From Labyrinthula sp. Ha (Eukaryota > Sar > Bigyra > Labyrinthulida > Labyrinthulaceae): a stretch of 64,000 bases of DNA. Made by a program: the position numbers and the translations under genes. The DNA is taken from assembly GCA_015227615.1 (NCBI GenBank), contig JAALGZ010000025.1, positions 62,001 through 126,000 on the forward strand. The letters are read 5' to 3'. Below, piece after piece: positions 48,236 to 61,776 of this stretch. Numbering within the stretch: the first letter of the stretch is position 1; every line of letters begins with the position of its first letter. The notes beneath the pieces were generated by a model. It saw only the letters and a list, made by a program, of their open reading frames with translations. It was not told where the DNA came from and searched no databases.

Positions 48236-50453
48236 ATGGATAAAGAAATTGACTTGACTCAGGCCTACACTTCATGTGATATATCTGTCTCTGCTACAAG
48301 AACTTCAGCTACTTCTTCTATTTCAAATCAACAGCCAGAAGCCAAGCGTCAAAAGATCAAGAATAAGGTTGAAGCATGGAAGAAGAACTTTCAGGATTAT
48401 GTAGGAAGATCTTCAGGAAAGCAAGATACACTTCCATCAAGCAAACAGGGCAGAATGAAGAAGAAAAGGAGCAAGGCCTATGAGTATTTTAAGTTAGATA
48501 AAGTGGACAAAACTCGAATGCTTTGCAACGAGTATGGAGTTCTGTTAACTATACGAACAAGAACACGACCGCGAAGCTTAATCATATGGGGAAGTGCCAG
48601 AATATTATATTGAAAGAAAAGGAAAAGTCTCGAAAGAAGATTGGTAACGGAATTTCAAAGTTCTTGCTGAAACAGAGCTATACTCAGGATAGGGGTCAGT
48701 ATGTCTTTGGAGTGAAGGGAAGTTCAAGTGCCAATGATGCAGATAAAGCAGTTTATGAAGCTCAGAGGAAGGCTGTTGTCATACTGAAGCAAAGTTTTGG
48801 ATTCTGGAGTAAACCTTGCATTGTGGACGTTGTTCGAGCCCTTCATCCTGAGCACAAACCTGTTGGACGGCAACGCTTTAAGAAGGATATTATGAATGAT
48901 TACAAGAAGGCTAAGAAGCTTATAGCAGTGGATTTGATGAAGCAGGTCAAGAGTGGAAGTTTCAGTATAACATGCGATAACTGGTCTTCAACATGTTACA
49001 AAGGCTATATGATGTTGACTCTGCATTGGATAACTGAAAGCTTTCAGATGAAAAGGTTGGGGCTTTCCTTTGATAGACACAGCGGAAAACACGATGGTGG
49101 AGCAAACTGCAACTTGATCATGGCTACGTTGAAGGAGTTTGGGATCCAACATAACGTTGTTAGCATTACAACGGATAACGGAAGCGACATGCTCTCTGCT
49201 GGTAAAAGGTTGCATAGTATATTGTTGCAAGAAGAGGAAAAAGCAACAAGCGAAGGAAAAGTACCTATTGTCCCTGTTTTGAAGCTGGATGACTTTCATT
49301 TTCGCTGCATGGCTCATGTGAACAACTTGATTACAAAAGACGTATTAAAGCATCTCAAGAACCAGTTGTATCGAGCTAGAAGGTTCAGGCTTTATTTTAA
49401 TGGAACAGCAAGACAAGGGCTATGGGAAGCAGCTGTAGAAGCATGTGGTTTCAAGGGTAAAGACGATGCAAAGTTGCCAAGTATCGATGTTGTTACAAGA
49501 TGGGACAGCATGTTCCTTTTTCTACAAGCCTTGGTGAAGAAGAAAGATATTATCTTAGAAGTCCAGCAAAAGATGCCAGCTGATAGAGAGTTTACAATGG
49601 TAAAACTTAATGAGTCGGAGTTTCATGTTATGAGTTTCATTGCAGATATGTTGAAGCCGAGCTATCTGGTAACGACGCGGGCTTCGATTAGCACACAGGT
49701 GACTGTCTGTTATAGAAGAAAGATGTTTCAAGCTCTATTTAAGTCATTAAGGGAAATAAACAGAAGTGTAGTGATCCTCCCTATGAAGTTGCTGAGCATT
49801 TTGGCGATGAATTTCTAAAAGTATTGGAGGACTTGGCTACTGGAATTGAGTCTGCACTTAGGAAAAAGGTGGCTGCATATCAAAACCTGTTTGTTGATTC
49901 CAAGGTTGTTTTGCTCACGGAAATATTGAGCAAGAAGGTTTACAAAAACACCGAGGTAGTTACTGGATCTTCTACTTGGCAGAAGCACAAAGCTGTTTTG
50001 ATGGAGTTTATTGCCACTGTTCACAACAAAGAAGTTTTGAAGCGGCAAGTCAAGAAGCGAGTGCAGCCTATGGTGGTGGAACGAAGCCTGGATGATTTTT
50101 CAGATGAAGATGATGATGAAACCATACATGCTTTGGATATGGAGGACTCTAAAAGGGTGGAGGCGTTTCTAGCTGAAAAGAGATTACCAAAAGGATATTC
50201 GACACTGTACTTTTGGAGGGAGAAGAGGTTCACTTATCCATTGCTTGCAGTATTAGCTAGAAGATATCTTTGCATCCAGACAAGCAGCGTTGATTCTGAG
50301 CGAAGTTTTTCCCATGCTAAAAAAACGTTTGTTGGCAAAGAAGCGCTGAAGGATGAAACGTTTAAGAATCTGATAGATTTAAGAGAATACTACTTTTATC
50401 TGGATCCTGAGTTGTGTCGGAGCCTGAAGCAAATGGAGGGGAAAGATGATTAG
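48236..50453 (+). pseudogene. hAT transposase with BED zinc finger, frameshifted
   Basis: The transposase of element A, about 730 residues. Order: a Ser-rich N-terminus from the ATG at 48236; a degenerate BED finger (one zinc Cys is read as Tyr in LCNEYG; then NTTAKLNHMGKC); an RNase H-like core with ITTDNGSDML and the hAT CxxH motif FRCMAHVNNL; DVVTRWDSMF; and the C-terminal dimerisation region SSVDSERSFSHAKKTF. The frame shifts twice, once within the BED finger near 48537 and once near 49768, after which SDPPYEVAEHFGDEF continues in another frame to TAG at 50453. The rest of the coding region is intact, so inactivation looks fairly recent. These shifts do not have GT-AG tiny-intron geometry. 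Confidence 0.9.
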
Positions 50454-51112
50454 CATAAAGAAGTTAACCTTTAAAAAATATTTTATTGTAGTCAAGTAGG
50501 GTTCTTTTCCCTCAGGGTTATCTCCCTCCTTCACTAATTTTAGTTTTAAAACTTACGGTGAAGTTGGGATATTAATGTGAAGATTGTTGTTGTTTTTATG
50601 CTAGAAACTTAAAAAATACCTATTAAATTTATACAGTAACTTCGAGTTCAGAACGTTAAAGCTTAGTTTGCCTCAAATTGAGGTTAGAAAAGAAACTAAA
50701 AAGTACGAAACAAACGTTAAACTTCCTGTACAAGGCGTTCTTCTAGATCATTTTCACGTTTACGTCTCTCCCTCTCCATATCCTCTACCATCAAGTGCCA
50801 AAGTAACGCGGTAAATATCGTCAGCAACACGAATATTGCAATATCAATGTCTTTCATTAGTTTTGTCCAGTTATTTCTTTTTTCGAACACGTAAAACTTA
50901 AGGTTCAGTTCAATTAATAGTTGGATTTTGAATTAAAATGGGGTTCTCAAGACTTGGGCTATAGGGCCCAATTTATTATTGATTATTATTTGATAATCAA
51001 AATGAAAATTCTTTTATTGATAATCAATTAAACTGCAAATTCTATTATTGATAATCAGAATCAAAATGATTATCAAATAATTATTGATAATTTTTATCAA
51101 ATAACACCCCTA

Positions 51113-51120
51113 TTAATAAT
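51113..51120. repeat. Right 8-bp target-site duplication of hAT A
   Basis: ttaataat, directly after the right terminus of element A and before the continuation of element B. Confidence 0.8.
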
Positions 51121-53234
51121 CAATAATAAATTGGGCCACATGGCCAAAATCAATTGATTTATTGATACGTTTGATTATTGATAAGTTTTGATAATTTAGT
51201 CATTCCAGCACTCCTTAATGAAATTCCATAATAATTCCGTTAAACTCAGAGAACCCTCTTACAAGGGCAGGCAAGATATTAAACACAACTAAGCAAGGAC
51301 CAGGAGTGAAGAGACTTACTTTACATCATTGGAAAACTCCTCATTTTCACATTATATTTCTGTAACATTCAATTGCTTTTGAAAATGTTAAGAACAATAT
51401 ACAGTAGTGCTTTAGCAACAGCGCAACGGATGATGACTGCAGACAATGAAATCCATCTAACTCGGCTTCAAATTCGTTTCATTAAAATTTAGATTGATAT
51501 TCGGAAAACTCTTTCAAATATCTCAGTACTTGTATAATACAATATGGGATTTAAAAAGAACAAATTTACATAGAACGCAAAATATCACCAAAATATGGTG
51601 TATCCATTTTTTATCGATCAGAAAACAATGAAGAAAATAGTTAAGCTACCCCTGTAAACTGTCAAGGGTAAGCCTTATATTCAAGTTAGGTCTAGTGGTA
51701 AACAATGTTATTTTATTCTTTTTTTATTACGGGATGATGAAAACTTTATCCACGATTTTTTCAAAAATGCAGTATAATGGCCATAAAATCAACAGTACCT
51801 CTTCAACTCTTCTACAAAGCTCTAAGGATATTGCAATTTAACCTAGTACTTACTCACATAAAATTTAGAGGATTGAAACAATATAAAGTATAAAAAAATG
51901 ATTACTGAAAATAATACGTATAGTATTTGCTAGCTTTTGTCATGAAAACTTCCTCAAATACAATATTATCATCCACAATATGTTTCACATTAAAAAATCT
52001 TTTCAACCATGTATTTTGTCAGGGTATTTAATAAGGATGAGTACTTTAAACCCTAAAAAAGGCTAATCTTAAGGGTCCTTTTCCCTAAGCATACAGATCT
52101 CTAAAAAAACATACATTAAAACGTAACATCATGAAGGACAACTCTATTGATGATATGGTTCTTCTGAGATCCTAAGTATTCATCATACCTATCTCCTGAA
52201 ACCATTTCACAGGATGTTTCTTCTCTAGTTACTTGTAACTGAGCTAAACTTCACTCAGAAAAGTCAAATGTTGAAAATTTGCACATCTGAGAATACGAAA
52301 TCACTCAGTCTTGCTATAATCCCCTAAATTGTTGTACTAGGGAGCACTCAAAAACTAAAAAAAATGATATGTACCAAAAATTCTAATTTTTGGAAATGTT
52401 TAATGTTTCTTAAGAAAAGCCGATATTGGGCTAAAATAAAGGTTTTCTAAGCTTCAATCCGTTTAATGCCTCAAGCAATACTCCTATAGAACTTAAACAA
52501 ACTCACTAGTCTAAAAAAACAGGTGATTTTAACTCAATAAACAACACTATTTGAGTATTGAGGTTTTCTGTATAGACTTCATAACAACGTATCCTATTTC
52601 CAAGGTCTCAAAAACTCTATAAAAGGATACTTTTTAATGTCAACTATTCCTGAAGAGATGATACCGAATAACAAAACATTATCAGATATGACTGTCGCCC
52701 AGATGTATGGATGTCTTAGGATTCCTCCGAATTTTATTTGTTGAATCTCCAAGACCTTCCCTATTAATCTCAGCAATAGGTATTTGACTTAATTTAGCTT
52801 TACTCCGAACTCGACTTTAAAATAGCCAAATCTGAGCTTTTAATGAGACAAGTAGCAAGAAATTTGACTTTAACTCTATCTAGAACTAGTTTGATGTAAC
52901 TTAAAAAAGAAAAATTAAAAGCTTGAAATTTTTATTGATTTTTATTATACAGATCTCTATCATATAATTGCAAATTCTTATATAAAAAAGTATGTTTTTT
53001 TTTATTTTTACATACGATAAATGCTTAAGAGCACATATAAATTACTATGGATACGACCAGTACAAATTAACGAAGCTATAGTTTTTATTTTAGGAAAAAA
53101 GTATTATCGCGGTCGTTTTTCTGGCGTATTTATGGAAAAAAGTGGTATTTTTATTTTTACAAGTTAAATATCTTGCTGTTGTTTTTATAAAACGTGTTTG
53201 GTATTATTTTAAGTAGAAAAATTTAATCTTTAAT

Positions 53235-54027
53235 AGTTGTATTCATATATTCTAACTCTAAGTTTGACTGAATTAAAAAATCTACTACTTTTTTATATTT
53301 TTATATTCCACCAATACTAACATGAACTCAATATTATGTTACTGTCAATCCAATAGAACCAACAGGAACAAAGAAATGACTAAGATATATCCGTATCTGC
53401 AGATAACCCTGAAAAGATAAAAAGTTAGATAACAAAGGTAATAAAAACATAGAAGGAAAACTATAGGTCAAAATAAGTAAATATTTTATATCAAAGATAT
53501 TCTGGAGCATATGCAAAGATGTTAGAGTTGAATTTCGAAAGGGGTCTTGGAGGCATCGTTGGAACTAAGATATCTAATTATCTTCTATTCAAGAGTGAAG
53601 ATACATTTGTTCACAAAAAGGAGAAAATTTTATATTTTTAAAGCCCTGTGAAGCTGAAAATACTGAGTTGAGAAAGAAATATCCTCTTTCCTCTGTAGAC
53701 TTTATTAATTATACTATGGATTAAAATAAAGAGCTCTTTGATGTCAACGTGGATGGTAGTACTGATGGCGATATCTTCAATGATACAGTTACATGGATGG
53801 AAGGTCTTGGTATTATAGAAGATGTTTTTGATTCTACTTTACATACAAGTGTTTCTCCAAAGATAAATGCAGTTCTGTCAATAGGAAAGACAAAATGCAA
53901 ATCAAAATTTAGCATTAAAATCCATTGTGTCCTTGGTCTATTTGGTTCTTCATTATTGAAAAATAGAAGAAGTTGAGAATATCACATATTTACTTCATTT
54001 TAATGCTTAAATTAAGGAGTGTTATTT
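53235..54027 (+). other. Foreign filler sequence in hAT B
   Basis: About 790 bp that has no counterpart in element A and replaces nearly all of the transposase gene. It includes a 75-codon acidic-to-basic frame (53749-53976, beginning MDGSTDGDIFNDTVTWM) whose composition looks protein-derived. It could be captured host sequence or another decayed element. Confidence 0.5.
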
Positions 54028-54744
54028 TTAGCTGGATCCTGAGTTGTGTCAAAGCCTGAAGCCAATGGACTAGAAAGATGAATACACATGAATTATAATT
54101 AAAGAAAAAATATTTTTATTGAAGTTAACTAGGATTCTTATCCCTCATGGTTATCTCCCACCTTTGCTTATTTTAGTTTTAAAACTTACGGCGATAATGG
54201 GATATTAATGCGAAGATTCTTGGGGTTTTCATGCTAAAAACTTAAAAATACCTATTAAATTTACACAGTAACTTAGAGTTCAGAACGTTAAAACTTGGTT
54301 TGACTTAAATTGAGGTTAGAAAAGAAACTAAAAAGTACCAAACAAACGTCAAACTTCCCGTACAAGGAGTTCGTGTTGACCATTCTCTCGTTTACGTCTC
54401 TCCCTTTCCTCATCGAGTAACAGCAAGGATCAATTTAACATGTAATATATCGTCAACAACAAGAATAATGCAGTAAAAATGACTTTCATAATATTTCTCC
54501 AGTTAATTCTTTCCTCAAACACGTAAAACTTAAGGCTCAGTTCAATTAATAGTTGGGTTTAGAATTAAAATGGGGTTTTTAGGACTTAGGCCACATGGCC
54601 CAATTTATTATTGATTATTATTTGATAATCAAAATGAAAACTATTTTATTGATAATAAATAAAAATAAAAATTCTTTTATTGATAATCAGAATCAAAATG
54701 ATTATCAAATAATTATTGAAAATTTTTATCAAAGCCGACCCCTA

Positions 54745-57399
54745 TATATGAGTACAAGACCAGAAAGCGAATAAATGGAATTCAACCAGCGTTAATAATT
54801 TTTTCTATCTACTCAGATGAAAGAACCCGTTATCACTTCTTGGACATGTCCTCAAAATATCCATGGGTGCCAGACATTATGTATGCCCTATGAACAGACA
54901 GCTTACTTATTCTATACACGGTAGAAACAATTTTCCATAAAACAATATCCTAAGAGTATATGAATTATACAGCAAAGACTTCTTTTAGATCAGTGTCTTC
55001 ACATAATTTGTGGTTTCATTGTGAGTGTTTAAGACTTTTTGATATAAGACAATTAAGCTTGACTTGGTGTATAGTTCTCTAAGTACATGTTAGTTATATT
55101 TTTTACCTTTAGATTTGATAAACCCCATTATTTTAAGTAAAGAATTAAGGAGATAGTAAAATAAATAAGTGTAAAGTTGAATCATTGCAGATAAACTACT
55201 TTGAAGAAAAAAGAGATTAAAGAAAAATATTTATTGAAACCACTAGAACTCTACCATTCTTTTGTAGTATTTTAGAGTCAAATAGTCAGTATTGAACCTA
55301 TCTTTGGGTTTTCCTGGTTCACTACCACATAGGGTAATATACTCAGTAATATTGTTCTATTCATTTAAGGGAGACTCAAAAGAATAAGAAACAGTAGCCA
55401 ATACTCTTATTATGGCATTGTAAAAAACTGATGAAGAGCCTAAACGAAAAAACATAAGCCCTAAAAATAGCAGGTTTTACCTCCACGACCCGAACTTCAA
55501 GGCAAGAATTACTTTTTAGAGTGAAGGTTGAGACCTTATATCTCTTACACTGGTTTATGAGAATGGTTATTAAAAGACGTACTCTTCTTGGAATACATGT
55601 AAACTAGAAGGTTTCCTCGTTATTGAGAGTTTCTGCAGATACATATTAGCAGTTATTATCGTCACGGCTATGTAAAGGTCACCCACTGTTATATCAAGTA
55701 ATTTAAGTAACTATTGATTGCAATATACAATAACTATGAAATTCTTATTTAACATACCATCGATTATAATTTTCGTTTAGGAAATAGCCAATGGCGCATA
55801 AGAGCTTAGTAAAAGAAGTTAATAAGAGCTATTTCTTTGGAAGATAAAAACTTAGTGTGAGTTAGTAAGACAGGTGAAACTAAGACAAATAATTTGTATC
55901 CAAAGTTAACTGACCTTCGGAGTCATCTATGTGTGCATACAGAAGAAACGCATCGTTAACGAACTGAAAAACCTCACATTCAGACTCAAATTGACCCAAG
56001 CAGAATTTTCATGCATAAAAAATCCTCAGACGTTACTGTAGAAACTCGAAGTTCTTGATGAACTTCTCCATCATTTCCTGAATTAGGGATACTTTTCTGG
56101 TTCTATGTGATTTTTAAACTTTCTCAGATTCAACAAATCCCTAGAAAAAATGAAAATACCAAAAGGTACTCAGTAGACAATCATTCTCTATCACAAAATT
56201 CATGTAGTGAGTACCAAATAGCATAATCCCCGGCATACTGCAGAGAAAAGTTTAGGTCATCTTAGATTACTTATCTAGCAAGCTATGTCGATTCTTGTCT
56301 CGAATTAAGGATTAGGGGTTAGAACACCGTTGATAAAACTTACTTTTTACTAGGAATAAAAGAATCAAAGCTAAACCTGGATTGAAGAATATTAAATGTT
56401 TTTATTCCCCATTTCCATTTGACCGACCAATGAGCTATTCAATTTCAGAATGTGTTAGGATGAAATGATATATATTGGGTTATTTTGAAGTGATTTTATA
56501 TTTTCGCAAATAATTCATTTTCAAATCATTCGATGGAGTTAAATCTGAGAAATTTACATTTGGAAATTGTAGAACTCAAAATAAGTGGTCATTCTGATAG
56601 CTACTTTGCTTGAAGATAAGCTTTCCTTAGAAAGGGAAGCTAGCCATCAAGTTCTGAAACTAAAGCATAATTAATTATCTCTGTGCCCGTATACTCAAAG
56701 ATTTCAATTGTAAACTTCATAACTCTCTCTAAATAATTTAGAAAATTCACAGGAAGAAAATATATAAATATATATATCTACATAAAAGATAATGATTAAT
56801 TTCTACTAAGGACTATAAGAGCAGCTAAGACATAAAAAATTTTTCAATTAATTATTCGTTGGAAATATTTGAAACGAATATAGCACATAATAATCAAATG
56901 TGTGGCCTAGATCCAAAACATCTTCCAGTAGGCGATATAAACGAGTGGAAAAGTTAAGAAAAAAATACAATTAATGAAAAAAAAAATAATTTTTTAGATT
57001 GTAATGCAAGTAAGAATACTAAGGAAATTGAAGCTACACTTTTATATAAAACCAAACTTACTTCTCAGGAAGTAGCTCGATTTTGGTAGTTCTCGAACAG
57101 CTTATAATATAACAAAGGAGGATAATAAACAAAAAAGTTTGTTATAATATACGTTTAAGTTTACTTGCTGCTAATAGATTTTTTTCAAGTTGCTTAAAGG
57201 AAACTTTGCGAAAATTTTCTTGGCGATAATTTTATTAGTATATAGTTAACAAGATTTGTTGCATTAACGTAATCGATAAGAAGATACCAATCAATATTCT
57301 TCGATTTATCATAAAAAGTCAACTCCAAAAATATAGAGAGAAATACAGGAAATACCAGAGTTAATAATAACGATACAGAAAGTAACAGAAACTGGGAAA
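54745..57399. other. AT-rich intergenic stretch
   Basis: Nothing recognisable was found. Confidence 0.45.
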
Positions 57400-60050
57400 T
57401 GGCTCCGGGGCAATTTTCCATCGGAATAAAATGAAGGAACGGGTGACAGACTATTCTTATTCAAAGTTTAACGGTTTAGGATAATAGGCAAAAGCTACCT
57501 GCTAAACATACAGGCTTGGAGTTACTCTTATTTCTTTCCACTTGATTCTACTTACCCTCTTCCTCGGTGACTCAAATATAAGTGGGCTATTTTTCAAAAC
57601 CTTATCTATATTCCTAAATTCTCACTCTGGGTTTTCCCTAAAGAAAGTGATCAACTTAATGACTAGCGTACAGACTTTCCATGGCCAGGAATGTTTTGCT
57701 TTACTTTACGACAGAGTCCTTTGCAATCAATAAATATCTTCAAGTGCTTTGTCTTGGGTTTTCTTCAGAAATGGCAATACCTACCCGTGGAACCTGGAGC
57801 TAGGATCATCGATTAGCACATGTAGTGATATGCCCTGTTTTCTTAGCGCCAACTTAAACAAAATATCTTCCTAAGACTTGCGCCAAGATTAAAAAATATT
57901 ATTGTCGAACCAAATAACATTCCTAAAGGCGCAACGTATAGCATAGTTTCTGGTTAGAAAATAAGTGGTTGGCCACATATGCAAACTTCCATATTATATC
58001 ATATGCCATTCCTAAGTTAAACCTGCAAAATATGGTAATAATAGATATTAAATTTAAGAAACTCTAGCTCAATTAACTCTATTATTATCAAATAGTACTT
58101 CATTAGCTTTAGGACCATCAAAACATTTGATCAAACTCCAACAAAATATATTTATCTTGTTTAACTAAACTTATCGACATCACAAGTGTTGTCTCCGGTT
58201 ACTTTTTCGTACTATTGTCATAATAAATGTCAATATAATCTAGGAAGCATTGTTTTACGATTTGTATTAGCGCTTGCGTGTTTGCATGGCTAAGTGAAGT
58301 TATTTCACCCTTTCAGTAGTGCCTTTTAGAGCTGTAAGTGTTTTCTGTATCAAGTACCAATAAAATTGGCTCTAATTTCTTTTCTTTCAGTTTTGAGGCC
58401 GTGCTTTAAACTCCGGAAATATGCCCATATTAAGTTCATCAAATTCCTTATCCTCTACAAAGTTGCTTATTGACACATCGCTTAGGTTAGAGGTAAATTT
58501 TTTCTTTTCCTATTCTTTTACACCAAATTGTAGTTGTTAAGGTTTCGAAAAAATGATTTCTAAAGGGAGCATATTTGTGCCAGTTTTCTTCATAACGTTC
58601 TCAAAGGCATTGTTCCTAATCGTCATAGTCGCCTCCGTTTTATTAGTTTCCCCAACATCTTGACCCTTAGAATACTTCAAGAGTTAACCCGCTAAGCACC
58701 ATCGCACAGTCATACTTGAATGATTTAGAAAGCAATTGACGTTACATGGGAATATTGCTTGGAATTAATGCTTGCCTATCCCATGATTCGTATAATCTTG
58801 ATTACCTTCAGCAAAATATCTCTGAAATTTCAATGCAGCTAATATTTGAAGCTTGTTTAATCTACACTCATCTAATATTTCATGGAAACAGCGGAGTTCT
58901 GTTCATATTTCTTGCTCCACACTCTAGCCACTTTCGCGATGCCCAATTAACATCATAATATTGGTCTCTTTACGAGTACAAACACGATCTTTACGATTTT
59001 GTATAAAGCTATTGAATAAGTCTTTTTCAACCAATGTACACGAAAATTTGTAATATGAAAAGTTATTTTCTACTTTATTTCCGGTGTGAAACTCTTCTTG
59101 ATGGTTAATCATCTAAATCTCTTCTCTTGTTCACCTTTAAGTATTCTTTTCTTATGTTTTAGAGTATCTTTACCTTCTGATTGCGACGATTTTTTGTAAA
59201 TTTTGACAAAAATGCACCGAGATGTGTGAAAATATAATTTAATTTTTGGTTGAAACAGGATTTTCTTCTGAGTAACATACTTATCTATTCTCAGTTCAAT
59301 GTTTTGCACCTCCAACGCCATTTTACAATGGTAATTGCGTTGTAAAAACACTGGGAAATACCAATCTCACCCTTAAACCTTTCACTGATGAGCATCTTCC
59401 TCATCTATAGCTCTATTTCCGAAGTAAACTAGCTACCTTCAGTCAAATTTCCTAGTGTTTGGCTTATACCTTATGTTTGTATGTCTACAACTAGCACTTG
59501 TAGGTTGGCCATTTACTTTCTCTTTTTTATATACTTTTAACCTCGTTGTGTTCACTAAGAATAAAAACTTGTTCTGACTATTATTCTTGACTCATATACT
59601 CTCTAACTATATATTATATGCTTATTCCTACTCTACTCCCCCCCTCCAGTTCCAGTTCCCACTCCCAGGGTATCATACTGTAGCCTCCCGTATCTTATTT
59701 TCCACTTCCTACTTTCACCCTGCAATACATCCTTCCCACCACTACTGGCTCCACGTCCCCCTCTAACCGCAAAGGCCCAACTTCTAGTCCTCAACTTCCC
59801 CTTTCTATTAAAGCTGCTAGTATCCCTGTCAGGCTCCTGGACAACAATAGCTACTGTTCAGAATTTCCAGTTTTAAGTTTCTCGAAATTGTTCTGTATAC
59901 CTCGCTTAGATTATGGCTATGGATTTCAGCATTTTGTACATTGCAAATAGTCTCATCTAAAGTATTCAATTGTTGGGAAACTCGACGGGGAATATCAGCA
60001 AAGATGAATATCTGATCCTGTATCATGAAAACTGATCCAGATGAAAATTG
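57400..60050 (-). mobile_element. Possible decayed retroelement region
   Basis: Minus-strand open segments of coding-like composition are scattered here (60026-59829, 59351-59109, 59112-58924). Next to the first is a basic, Arg/Gly-rich segment in the C-rich island at 59630-59850, which could be a nucleocapsid-like remnant. The region is broken and old. No terminal repeats and no enzyme motif were identified, so neither family nor boundaries can be given. Confidence 0.2.
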
Positions 60051-61776
60051 CTTTCTCTTTCATAGTTTGGGCATAAATGCTAAAAATAATTAGGCTCTGG
60101 GATTGAAAATCTACACATGAATGGATTTCTTTGAGTTACTTAAATCATAGTCCACACCTCTTACGTTGCGTTGCCACATCAATAAAAATATCCTATTCCA
60201 TGTTAGAAACATTGTATTGTAGGAGTTTGATCTTTGCTTTCAAATATTTTTATAAAATATATTGACCTTAGCAAGAATTATTCACAATTTACATTACCAA
60301 AGAAATTTCCATTTACCTTATATTTTTTGCATCATTCATATAAATCATTCTGAAAGACTTTAATACCAACATATCTTGTAATTTGGATTGAGTGCTGAAT
60401 ATTGCATAACTTTTAACACTCGATCTATAATTTAATTTCTATAGCAGCAAAGAGTTTAGAATTTTGATTTTTTTAAGACAATTCTGGTTAAAGGTGAATT
60501 TTACACTACTAATGAGAAATCAATAATTATAGTTAGAGAATTTTCAAAATACATTAATAAACCATTGCTGAAAAAACTGTAACCATTAAATCAAAAACAA
60601 AACATGCTTCCTTCCCTTTATACACTAGCTGCTGAAATGTTCTGCAGCAGATGCGTTAGCTTCGAATAGCTAGAGTCTTGCTGTATTTGAAGCTGGTATT
60701 AAAAACTAATTAATGCGAATTAAAAAATATGTTCTCAATTGCAAGCCTTAACACTGCTGAGCACTGTTTGTTAATATAACTTTACCTTTAGCGCAGCAGA
60801 ACGATAATTTGACCATTCCTTCAAAAATTGATATTATGCTCATTTTTCGAACTTTGTAATTGTGAGATTTTAATTCAAAGCTCAATAATAAAGTACAACT
60901 TTTTTTATGTCAATGATGTATATATATTTCTCTACTCTTCGAAAAACATTTTTGGTTGTTCCATCATAGTAACTTTTTTGCTTTACTCGGTTACTTTCTT
61001 TTCACTTCATAATTTATCTTTAAAGTACTTCTGAACTTGAAGACATATTAGTATTAATACTAACTCAAACATGTTCTGCTAAGTTATTATAAGTGAAAAT
61101 TTTTGAACTAAATCCATATAGAATTATCCACCAAAGCCTCGTTACCTGGTTAACCGAAGTAGATGTTCCATATCGGCCTTAGTTTCCATGTATACTATAG
61201 GTTTTACATGGAAAGGATGAGTCTGGAAGTATTAACTCTCTTTAGCTCATTCTTCATCAGGCATTTAGCTTGGTTGATTTTGTGGTGAGAAACAAATATC
61301 TTTCTTCTGCCTTTTAGGTGAGTAAACTTTCATTGCTCTAATCAAAACTCTACTTTTCTCGATATTTCTATTTTCTAGCCGCTCCCAAGTATCTAGATTC
61401 GACTTAACTCAACATAAATGATTTCTAGATTGATCTCTTGCACATTTTTAAATCTGAACTTGATTATTCAGTTTCTCTGAAGCTATGATTTAATAGTGAA
61501 AATACAAAATATTCGTTTTGAAAAACCCATCTACTATATATTCCACTTATACAAGATCTCCAGTAAATCTGCTCACTAAATTTCGCGATCAAAGCTCAAT
61601 AGCAAACAAAGCGACATTGAGCTTAACTCTCAAAAATAGTACCTTTGTTCCAATAAGTAGGAACTCTTAGTACTATTTAAATCCTTATGATGAAAGTCAA
61701 ATTCAAGACGGCCATATTTTTTTCTGATATTGTAAAATATAACTACTTACTAAGAAAGCTCCACTCGTCATCAGAA
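60051..61776. other. AT-rich intergenic stretch
   Basis: Nothing recognisable was found. It includes the 3' flank of the second Roco gene. Confidence 0.45.

Larger units (their letters stand above)
43899..51112 (+). mobile_element. hAT DNA transposon A, nested inside B
   Basis: A 7.2-kb element with a broken transposase gene on the plus strand. Termini TAGGGATATTATTTGAT (43899) and, inverted, TAGGGGTGTTATTTGAT (ending 51112) match at 15 of 17. The inverted similarity continues inward through AT-rich subterminal repeats of the TGATTATTGATAA type to an AATAAATTGGGCC block, so the terminal repeats are a couple of hundred bases long. The insertion is flanked by ttgataat (43891-43898) and ttaataat (51113-51120), a 7/8 match of the 8-bp length expected for hAT. 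Removing it rejoins element B continuously. Contents are a long noncoding left half, an 83-codon frame at 47313, then the transposase pseudogene. Confidence 0.9.
43789..54744 (+). mobile_element. hAT-type DNA transposon B, interrupted by element A
   Basis: The outer element. The left end TAGGTGTCGGATTTGAT (43789) and the inverse of the right end, TAGGGGTCGGCTTTGAT (ending 54744), match at 15 of 17 positions and differ from the ends of element A. Its own sequence is 43789-43898 plus 51121-54744, about 3.7 kb. The internal sequence parallels element A: the subterminal region around GGGCCACATGGCC, the noncoding left half (51121-53230), and a short stump of the transposase C-terminus at about 54028-54080. 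Between 53235 and 54027 it carries about 790 bp unrelated to A in place of the transposase, so it cannot encode its own enzyme. Flanks ccctcagt and tatatgag show no target duplication, so one end may have been altered. Confidence 0.8.

Noticed and set aside
48988-49317. Minus-strand 109-aa frame
   Set aside because: It is antisense to the hAT transposase, whose motifs are clear on plus.
48236-50453. Transposase frame changes as tiny introns
   Set aside because: No GT-AG segment of suitable length and phase restores the family motifs at either place; single-base shifts do.
43789-54744. Repeated end sequences as long terminal repeats of a retroelement
   Set aside because: The outer and inner ends are inverted, not direct, repeats, the encoded protein is a hAT transposase, and the target duplication is 8 bp.
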